Source: Candidatus Colwelliibacteriota bacterium (lineage in GTDB: Bacteria; Patescibacteriota; Minisyncoccia; UBA6257; Colwellbacteraceae). From it: a stretch of 53,530 nucleotides of DNA. The DNA is taken from assembly GCA_028718505.1 (NCBI GenBank), contig JAQULQ010000003.1, forward strand, positions 1-53,530, in the 5' to 3' direction. Numbering within the stretch: position 1 is the stretch's first letter; each line of letters opens with the position of its first letter. A program made the translations under genes and the position numbers. Positions 29,158 through 36,406 of the stretch are shown here, piece by piece. The notes under the pieces were generated by a model. That model made no database searches and was not told the DNA's origin. It saw only the letters and a list, made by a program, of their open reading frames with translations.

Positions 29158-30597
29158 TCAGTATCTCTCCAATGCCTTGCCTTCATTAAATCCGGCCGTT
29201 GTTTGCACTCCTAGGATTGCCCTCTCATGGAACTCATTTAAATTCTTGGCGCCGGTGTAGCTAAGGGCACTTCTTAAGCCGGACATCATAAGGTCAATAA
29301 TATCCTCAGCGCTCTCTAGACCCGGTTTGATATAAATTCTTCCCTCGCTGATGCCCTCTTCGAAATATCCCTTAAGTGCTTGAGTGAAGGCGTTGTCGTT
29401 GCGTGATCTTTCGTGAACAGCCCTACGCGACGCCATGCCAAAATTGATCTTATATAATTGGCCACTTTCATCCTTATGAATATCTCCCGGACTTTCATAG
29501 GTGCCTACCCAAGGTGTTCCCCACATAGCACTGGCGGCTCCTGCCGCTAGGACTAAGGCTAGATCGCGGGGCTCTCGGATTCCGGCATCCGACCAAATAT
29601 GAGCGCCGGCCCGGCGGGCGGCCTTAGCGCACTCTATGACAGCTGAAAGCTGAGGTCTTCCATGAGCGGTGCGCATGCGAGTGATACAACTGCCGCCAGC
29701 ACCGATGCCCACCTTGATGATATTAGCTCCCGCCCCGATAAGATCCTCCGTTCCCTTGGCGGTCGTTACGGTGCCGGCATAAATGATTTTGTTCTGGCCG
29801 ATAGCGCTACGTACTGCTTTGAGTGCTTCGATCATGCGCTGAGAATGACCGTGAGCCGTATCTACTGCGAAGATATCTACGCCCATCCTTAACAGGGCCT
29901 CGGCGCGCTCGGCGGCGCCATTGCTGATGCCGATAGCGACGGCAGTCAGAAATTTACCCTCATTGTTAAGCGCCGGCTTATAAATCGTTGAGCGGATAGC
30001 ACCTTTGGCTGTGATAACGCCCAGAAGTTCTCCCGACTTTTTAATAATAGGCAAAATCGGAATGTGCTCGGACTGCAGTCTTTCGAACGCCTCACGAGGG
30101 GTTATCTGTTCGTCAGCTGAGATGATATTGCGGGACATTACCTCCCTCAGGACCGCGAAACGATCCTTGTCCTCGGCGTCTTTCTCAGTAAAGACTCCCA
30201 CGGGCTTGTTGTCTCTGTCTACAATTATGACTGCTCCATGAGCCCGTTTGTGAATGAGATTGAGACCGGTTTGGATGCATTCTGTGTCCTCCAAAGTAAC
30301 TGGTGTTTCAAAGACGGGGTGACGGGTTTTAAGGTATTGAACGATGGCTTCCACCCTGTCTAAGGGCATGTCCTGAGGTAAAATTACCAGCCCCCCCCGG
30401 CGGGTAACGGTTTCGGCCATTCTTTTGCCGGCTGCCGAAGTCATATTGGCGACCACAACCGGGATGGTGGCGCCGGTGCCGTCCGGTGGAGTTATATCCA
30501 CATCCATGCGGGATTTTATTTCAGAGTATTGAGGTAGCAGAAAAGCATCCTCATAAGTTAATTCCTTCTTCTCGTCTTCCTTGTGCAGAAAATGCAT
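29158..30597 (-). CDS. IMP dehydrogenase/GMP reductase family, GuaB1-like, with CBS pair
   Basis: 'YEDAFLLPQYSEI', CBS region, catalytic loop 'GIGAGGSCITRMRTAHGRPQLSAV'. Confidence 0.9.
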   Translation of the reverse strand: MHFLHKEDEKKELTYEDAFLLPQYSEIKSRMDVDITPPDGTGATIPVVVANMTSAAGKRMAETVTRRGGLVILPQDMPLDRVEAIVQYLKTRHPVFETPVTLEDTECIQTGLNLIHKRAHGAVIIVDRDNKPVGVFTEKDAEDKDRFAVLREVMSRNIISADEQITPREAFERLQSEHIPILPIIKKSGELLGVITAKGAIRSTIYKPALNNEGKFLTAVAIGISNGAAERAEALLRMGVDIFAVDTAHGHSQRMIEALKAVRSAIGQNKIIYAGTVTTAKGTEDLIGAGANIIKVGIGAGGSCITRMRTAHGRPQLSAVIECAKAARRAGAHIWSDAGIREPRDLALVLAAGAASAMWGTPWVGTYESPGDIHKDESGQLYKINFGMASRRAVHERSRNDNAFTQALKGYFEEGISEGRIYIKPGLESAEDIIDLMMSGLRSALSYTGAKNLNEFHERAILGVQTTAGFNEGKALERY

Positions 30598-30694
30598 TCC
30601 TAAAGTTATGTGAGAACAGAAGTCATTGTATCTTAAAGGTCGAGAGGATACGAATTTTTTGTGTATAGGAATCGTCTGCGGTAAGATAAAGAAT

Positions 30695-30952
30695 ATGTTT
30701 CAAGGCCTAGAAACAAACCTTATGGTCGAGGGTGGGGCTTTTTGGACGCTTGTGGCTATCCAGCTTTGGGAGATCCCCTGGAAAGCTGTAGCGCTTTGGA
30801 GAGCCGCTTGCAATAAACACACAGGTTGGTTTGTCGCTCTTATGCTGGTGCATATGGCCGGCCTGATAGATATTATTTACATTTTCTATTTCAGTGAGAC
30901 CAAGAAGAGGATAGTTCCTCGTGTACGTAGGGCGGTGAAAGATGCAAAATAA
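30695..30952 (+). CDS. DUF5652-like small membrane protein
   Basis: 'QLWEIPWKAVALWRAACNKHTGWFVALMLVHMAGLIDIIYIFYFS'. Confidence 0.65.
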   Translation: MFQGLETNLMVEGGAFWTLVAIQLWEIPWKAVALWRAACNKHTGWFVALMLVHMAGLIDIIYIFYFSETKKRIVPRVRRAVKDAK

Positions 30953-31805
30953 CCGAAAGAGGCCCCTTTTAGGCGCTCATGTTTCTGCCGCCGGTGGCTT
31001 GTCTCGAGCGATTAAAAACGCGGAAGAGCTTGGGACCACCGAAGTTATCCAAATATTCGGCGCTTCACCGCGACAGTGGAGAACTAAACTGCCGTCGCGC
31101 GCCGATGTCAAAGAATATAAAGAGACACTAAAGAAAAGCAACGTGCGATCTGTTTATCTACACGCAGCCTATCTGGTTAATCTGGCGGCTGCCGACCCTC
31201 ATTTGTATGAAAAATCCGTTGAAAATCTTTCCGCTCACCTCAAGATCACTGAACTAATTGGGGCTCAAGGTCTGGTATTTCATCTTGGTTCGGATACAGA
31301 TCCGGACAGGAGTTCTGCCTTAGACCGTGTTATCGGCGGAATAAAGATCGTGCTAAAGAACGTGCCCGGGAGATCTAGGCTCCTGATGGAGAACTCGTCC
31401 GGAGGAGGCAGAAAGGTGGGCGGTTCGCCTGAGGAGATCGGGAAGCTTCTGCGTGGCGTGCCGTCCCGGAGAATCGGGGTCTGTTTGGATACTGCCCACG
31501 CTTATGAGGCAGGAGAAATTAATTATACACCGAAGAGCATCAGAGACTTTTTAAAGAGATGGAAGAGCCATATTGGTTTGCGGAATTTGATAGTTGTACA
31601 TGCTAATGATTCTCAAACTCCCTTTGCCTCCGGGGTAGATAGGCACGAGAATATTGGTCGGGGATATATCGGCCTGAAGGGTTTTGGAAATTTGGCTAAA
31701 GAAAAAAGCCTGTGGAAAGCGGATTGGATATTAGAGGTACCCGGTTTCGCCAACAACGGGCCGGACAAAAAGAATTTAGATACACTTAGAAACTGTTTTA
31801 AATAG
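30942..31805 (+). CDS. nfo: Deoxyribonuclease IV (AP endonuclease)
   Basis: 'LGAHVSAAGGLSRAIKNAEELG', 'VCLDTAHAYEAG', 'VHANDSQTPFASGVDRHENIGRGYIG'. Confidence 0.96.
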   Translation: MQNNRKRPLLGAHVSAAGGLSRAIKNAEELGTTEVIQIFGASPRQWRTKLPSRADVKEYKETLKKSNVRSVYLHAAYLVNLAAADPHLYEKSVENLSAHLKITELIGAQGLVFHLGSDTDPDRSSALDRVIGGIKIVLKNVPGRSRLLMENSSGGGRKVGGSPEEIGKLLRGVPSRRIGVCLDTAHAYEAGEINYTPKSIRDFLKRWKSHIGLRNLIVVHANDSQTPFASGVDRHENIGRGYIGLKGFGNLAKEKSLWKADWILEVPGFANNGPDKKNLDTLRNCFK

Positions 31806-31806
31806 A

Positions 31807-32343
31807 TTGAAAAAACTTTTCATCGCCATTGATATAGGAGATAACGTCGCTAGCTATCTGGGCAGTTATGTTGAAGGGCTGCCAAATCTGGGCGGAGCCA
31901 GGATCGTCCCGGAGGAGAATTATCACATCACGGTTCATTTTATAGGGTATGTCAACGAAGAGTCTCTTAAAGAGATCCAAGACCGTATTAAACAAGCTGC
32001 ATCTCGCAGCCGCCCCTTTGCTTTGCGGTTGAAAGGAGTTGTGCTCGCACCTCCCGGAAGAATCAGCACTATGCTTTGGGCGGTTTTTGAGGACGTTGAA
32101 GCATTTGTTAAATTATCTGACGATTTGCAGCAGGCCCTCTCTAAATTTGGCGGTGACACCCAGGAAAAAGTTCCTCATGTCACTTTGGTCAGATCCCGCA
32201 AATCCCTCGGGGGCGTTCGCCGTTGCCCCGACGTTAAGAAGATAGACCAACTTCACGTTAATCAGATAACACTCATGGAATCCACAGAGGCGCAGGGAGG
32301 AGTCTATTATAAACCGCTTGCGCACTTTCTTTTAGAACAATGA
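31807..32343 (+). CDS. thpR: RNA 2',3'-cyclic phosphodiesterase (TTG start)
   Basis: HxTx motifs 'YHITVHFIG' and 'VPHVTLVR'. Confidence 0.92.
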   Translation: MKKLFIAIDIGDNVASYLGSYVEGLPNLGGARIVPEENYHITVHFIGYVNEESLKEIQDRIKQAASRSRPFALRLKGVVLAPPGRISTMLWAVFEDVEAFVKLSDDLQQALSKFGGDTQEKVPHVTLVRSRKSLGGVRRCPDVKKIDQLHVNQITLMESTEAQGGVYYKPLAHFLLEQ

Positions 32344-32558
32344 AAATAAAGGTTGTTGTTAAGACAGGCGCCAAAGCTTCCAACGTAGTCAGCGAGGCGA
32401 ACGGCGTTTATGCAGTTTCAGTCAAATCTCCGGCCAAGCAGGGCAGGGCTAACACCGAACTAATTAAACTGCTGGCTGATTATTTCGGGATTACCCGCTC
32501 TTCGGTCAGTATAATATCGGGATTGAAGTCAAAGCATAAAGTGATTAATATCAGCTAG
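32340..32558 (+). CDS. DUF167 / YggU family protein
   Basis: 'VKTGAKASNV...SVKSPAKQGRANTELIKLLADYFGI...ISGLKSKHKVINI'. Confidence 0.9.
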   Translation: MKIKVVVKTGAKASNVVSEANGVYAVSVKSPAKQGRANTELIKLLADYFGITRSSVSIISGLKSKHKVINIS

Positions 32559-32575
32559 ACGGCGGATCAAAACCT

Positions 32576-33262
32576 ATGCAAGCAGTTATTTTAGCAGCCG
32601 GAGCAGGTAAGCGGTTAAGACCACTCACTAATGATATTCCCAAACCGATGGTGGTTGTGTCTGGTAAGCCGATCCTTGAAAGAACGCTCGAGATACTCCC
32701 GGACGAGATAGAAGAAGCCATTATGGTGGTCGGTTATAAAAAAGAGAAAATTATTGAGTATTTCGGCGGTCAGTTCGGGCATGTCAGGATCCGATATGTG
32801 GAACAGGCAGAGCCAAAAGGAACATACGATGCTCTAGAATGCGCCAAGCCGCTTTTAAACGGGGGATTTTTTCTATTCCTCCACGGAGATGAGCTTTATC
32901 ATCCCTATGATCTACAGAGATGTGTTGAATCAAATCAGCCGACGGTTCTCACTGTTGAAACAGGGCACCCCGAAAGATATGGCATTTGCACCGTTGACCA
33001 AAACGAGTATTTATTAGGCGTCCAGGAGAAACCCGCAGATCCAAAAAGCAATTTAGCCATTACCGGAGCTTATCTTCTCAATTCAGATATTTTTGAGATG
33101 TCCAAGAGCGAATCGAGCGCCACAAAGGGCGAGTATGTCTTAGCAGAACAGATCGGCAGGTGGGCTGCAAGGACAAAAATTAAAGTTATGAGAGCGACTT
33201 TTTGGTATACGGTTAGCTATCCAGAAGACGTTCATATCGCTGACAAATTTTTGGGAATGTGA
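32576..33262 (+). CDS. Sugar-phosphate nucleotidyltransferase
   Basis: 'MQAVILAAGAGKRLRPLTNDIPKPMVVVSGKPILERTLE'. Confidence 0.93.
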   Translation: MQAVILAAGAGKRLRPLTNDIPKPMVVVSGKPILERTLEILPDEIEEAIMVVGYKKEKIIEYFGGQFGHVRIRYVEQAEPKGTYDALECAKPLLNGGFFLFLHGDELYHPYDLQRCVESNQPTVLTVETGHPERYGICTVDQNEYLLGVQEKPADPKSNLAITGAYLLNSDIFEMSKSESSATKGEYVLAEQIGRWAARTKIKVMRATFWYTVSYPEDVHIADKFLGM

Positions 33263-33309
33263 TCGACTCACAATAGTCTTGGCTTAAGATGGGATATAAT
33301 TAAGTCAGG

Positions 33310-33972
33310 ATGTTCAGATTCTTAAGTCCCATAGACACAATTTCCTCTCTAGCCCTTCTTGTGCTGGCCGTTTTTGGGCTGGTCCAATTATCTACCGCCC
33401 TTCGGCACAGTCTTTATTTAAATAGACGACACTTGATTATCTTGCGTATCGACCCGCGATTGGTGACCGACAGGATCGGAGACTTCTTGGGATCCATCCG
33501 TCCGCCTTTTACTTTTGAGGCAGCCGTTCATTATTTAGGCAGAGAGGTCAACTATTATGTTGTTTTGCCTCGGAAGAGAGCTCGGGAGCTCATGGCCCGT
33601 GAGGGTATAAATGAAGTAGATGATTATGATCTATTTCACCATGGAGGCGAACACTTGGGAGCATATTTGAAGGGAGGCGAAGTATGTCCGGCCATTGATG
33701 TTGGGAAAATAGATCTTTCGAAGGTGAATGAGATCGGAGAGGGAGTAGCGATCCAAATGGTCTTTGGGCGCCGGCGAGGCCGGAAATTGATGGCGAATTT
33801 CAGGATTCTAGTATCGGCTCCGTCTAATTATCAAGCAAAAGAGATTCTGGCAGCTATTAAACCTTCGTTCCCCGGATTCAATTTGATTGAATCCCGCAGC
33901 GACGATTTTATTAGTCGGGTTAACTTCAGAGAATACGACGCTAAACAGTCGACCTGTTGGGAGCCGGTTTAG
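33310..33972 (+). CDS. Hypothetical single-TM protein resembling N-terminal domain of CPR conjugation-type ATPases
   Basis: N-terminal TM, then 'PPFTFEAAVHYLGREVNYYVVLPRKRARELM'; similarity recalled from N-termini of TraG/VirD4/HerA-like proteins; inference. Confidence 0.35.
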   Translation: MFRFLSPIDTISSLALLVLAVFGLVQLSTALRHSLYLNRRHLIILRIDPRLVTDRIGDFLGSIRPPFTFEAAVHYLGREVNYYVVLPRKRARELMAREGINEVDDYDLFHHGGEHLGAYLKGGEVCPAIDVGKIDLSKVNEIGEGVAIQMVFGRRRGRKLMANFRILVSAPSNYQAKEILAAIKPSFPGFNLIESRSDDFISRVNFREYDAKQSTCWEPV

Positions 33973-33988
33973 AATATTCTCAGCCGAG

Positions 33989-34018
33989 TTGAAAGAAGAC
34001 GGCACCGCACGTTAGAAT
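33989..34018 (+). promoter_or_regulatory. Promoter for candidate ncRNA
   Basis: TTGAAA (33989-33994), 18-nt spacer, TAGAAT (34013-34018); predicted +1 about 34025. Confidence 0.55.
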
Positions 34019-34022
34019 GGGG

Positions 34023-34130
34023 ATGGAGCGGCATACAGGGCACTCACTCAACACAGAGGCTTAGGAGGCCACCATGCTGCTCCATATCACAGCCTTTAAC
34101 AGCCCTCGTTTTGTCGAGGGCTGTGATATT
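34023..34130 (+). ncRNA. Candidate structured RNA of unknown family
   Basis: 12-bp stem 34023-34034/34074-34085 (one G-U); 10-bp terminator-like hairpin 34099-34108/34115-34124; alternative 11-bp pairing 34084-34094/34119-34129; no long ORF. Confidence 0.5.
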
Positions 34131-34144
34131 CTTATAGTGAAGAT

Positions 34145-35074
34145 ATGCAGTTTGAAGAAAATGTTCCCTTGGCTGCTTATAGCAACCTGAAAATAGGCGG
34201 GCCCGCCAGATATTTCAAAGTAATCCGGAATAAAAAGGAGCTGATCGAATCTTTATATTTGGCTGAAGAAATGGACCTGCGCGTTTTTGTTTTGGGCGGA
34301 GGAACGAATATTCTTTGGAGTGACCGGGGGTACGATGGGTTAGTGTTAAAGCCGGAAATGGATTTTATTGTGAGAAATGGGAACGAACTTACCGTCGGCG
34401 CAGCTGTCCCCATGAAAGACATAGTCGGTTTTTCAGTAAAAGCAGGGCTAGCTGGCCTGGATTGGGCCGGGGGCCTGCCTGGCACTTTGGGCGGCGCAAT
34501 TTTTGGAAATGCCGGTTGTTTCGGGGGTGAAATGAAAGACTCTGTAGCTGAAGTAGAAAGCGTCGACCTGAAGAGCGCTGAATCTAAGAGAAGGAACAAT
34601 CAGGAGTGCGGGTTCGGATATCGCGACAGTGTCTTTAAGTCGGGAGGGATCAGCGAGATCATCGTCCAGGCAACTTTGCGCCTAGAAGAGGGGAATGCGG
34701 ACGACTTAACCAGAAGGGTTGCAGACGAGGAGAAGTACAGAGAAGAACATCAGCCTTTGGACAAACCGAATATAGGAAGCTTCTTCAAAAATGTGAGAGT
34801 TGAGGGATTGCCAAGGGTGCAAGTCGATCCCTATCGGCATACGCTCAAGACAGATCCGTTCCCAGTTATCCCCGCTGCCTATCTTATTAATGAAGCTGGA
34901 TTAAAGGGGGCTGCGTGCGGAGGGGCGGTTGTCTCTTCCAAACACCCCAATTTTCTGGTCAATAATGGCGGAGCGACAACCGCCGATTTTATAGCATTAA
35001 TAGAGCAGGTCAAAAAAGAGGTAAAAAGCAGAACTGGCATAGAGTTAGAGGAAGAAGTAAGGGTGATAAAATAA
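34145..35074 (+). CDS. murB: UDP-N-acetylmuramate dehydrogenase
   Basis: 'NLKIGGPARYF', 'LGGGTNILW', 'GLPGTLGGAIFGNAGCFGGEMKD', 'KPNIGSFFKN'. Confidence 0.95.
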   Translation: MQFEENVPLAAYSNLKIGGPARYFKVIRNKKELIESLYLAEEMDLRVFVLGGGTNILWSDRGYDGLVLKPEMDFIVRNGNELTVGAAVPMKDIVGFSVKAGLAGLDWAGGLPGTLGGAIFGNAGCFGGEMKDSVAEVESVDLKSAESKRRNNQECGFGYRDSVFKSGGISEIIVQATLRLEEGNADDLTRRVADEEKYREEHQPLDKPNIGSFFKNVRVEGLPRVQVDPYRHTLKTDPFPVIPAAYLINEAGLKGAACGGAVVSSKHPNFLVNNGGATTADFIALIEQVKKEVKSRTGIELEEEVRVIK

Positions 35075-35079
35075 GTATA

Positions 35080-36381
35080 ATGCCCGGCAAAATCCAGAAT
35101 TTTAAACAGTTAGCTACTACAGAGCTGAGACAGGCGCTTTTGGAGATCATTGAGGCCGGCCTCGAGGCAATCGACACCAAAGATGTCGTCAGGAGTGAAA
35201 TCTCATTGAACGGAGACGAACTTAAAATAGCGGATCACAGATATTCTCTAGAGAAAATAAGGAACCTCTATGTCTTCGGGGCAGGCAAGTGTGTGCTTGA
35301 GGCGGCCGAGGTGCTGGAGGAGATCTTAGGCGATCGGCTGACGGGAGGTTTTATTATAGATGTACGAGTGCCCGCGAGACATTCCCTTCGGAAGATAAAA
35401 TGTATCGAAGGTACGCACCCCCTGCCCTCGGCCGTTAATGTTAAGGCCTCGAAGCGGATGCTGAAAGAGCTGAAGGGGCTGGGGGAGGAAGATTTCGTGC
35501 TGTTCGTGATCTCGGGCGGAGGCTCAGCCCTTCTTTGCCTCCCACAGAACGGAAAGGATTACCGCAAAGAAATCAGCATTCAAAAAGCTCTGGCTGAAAG
35601 GGGAGCGGAAATCGAAGAGCTGAATACGGTGCGTAAGCATCTTTCACTAGTACGCGGAGGTTACCTGGCTGAGTATGTTCATCCAGCTAGGGCGGTGAGC
35701 GTCATTTTTTCTGATGTCCCCGGTAACGAGTTAGATTTTGTGGCATCTGGGCCGACCGTTAAGGACGAAACTACAGTGGCTGATGCCGGGGATGTTGTCC
35801 GGAAATACGGAATCGAAGAGTATATTCACCCCGATGCTTCGCAGTTCATAGAAACCCCTAAGGAGAATAAGTATTTTATGAACGTGGATAACATTATGCT
35901 GATATCGAATGAGCGTGCCCTGAAGGCTATGGTTAAGAAGGCCAGAGATTTAGGCTATAAGCCCACAGTCGTTACTGATAATCTGACCGGAGAAGCACGA
36001 AACGTCGCTCTCAAGATCGTGCAGGAACTGCATAGTTGTGCTTCCAAAACCGTACTTCTTTACGGCGGAGAGACGACAGTTACTATCCTGACCAAAGGGG
36101 AAGGCGGACGTAATCGAGAACTGGTTCTGTCTGCTCTGCAGGCAGTCAAAAGAGATGAGGGATTAGCCTCAGTTGCTTCGGATGGACGGGACAACGGTCA
36201 GTCTGCTGGGGCTATCGCTGACAGCGAAACTCTTCAGCACGCCGCGGCTCATCAGCTGGATATAGAACGGCACCTCAACGGCAACCAGTCAGCTAAGTTC
36301 TTTAAAAAGACAGGAGACGATATAATGACTGGAGATACAGGTTCTAATATCTCAGATCTGGTCATCGCCGTTAAAAATTAA
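35080..36381 (+). CDS. Glycerate 2-kinase (DUF4147/MOFRL type)
   Basis: 'YVFGAGKCVLEAAEVLEEIL', 'VISGGGSALLCLP', 'NTVRKHLSLVRGG', 'ASDGRDNGQSAGAIAD'. Confidence 0.92.
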   Translation: MPGKIQNFKQLATTELRQALLEIIEAGLEAIDTKDVVRSEISLNGDELKIADHRYSLEKIRNLYVFGAGKCVLEAAEVLEEILGDRLTGGFIIDVRVPARHSLRKIKCIEGTHPLPSAVNVKASKRMLKELKGLGEEDFVLFVISGGGSALLCLPQNGKDYRKEISIQKALAERGAEIEELNTVRKHLSLVRGGYLAEYVHPARAVSVIFSDVPGNELDFVASGPTVKDETTVADAGDVVRKYGIEEYIHPDASQFIETPKENKYFMNVDNIMLISNERALKAMVKKARDLGYKPTVVTDNLTGEARNVALKIVQELHSCASKTVLLYGGETTVTILTKGEGGRNRELVLSALQAVKRDEGLASVASDGRDNGQSAGAIADSETLQHAAAHQLDIERHLNGNQSAKFFKKTGDDIMTGDTGSNISDLVIAVKN

Positions 36382-36406
36382 TAAAAACGAATATATCGAA
36401 GTAGCT

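Noticed and set aside
33960-34140. Known small RNA identity (SRP 4.5S, 6S, tmRNA, RNase P) for the murB-upstream element
   Set aside because: Does not show the SRP GGAA-loop core, a 6S-like long bulged hairpin, a tRNA-like end or RNase P length; a covariance-model search is still needed.
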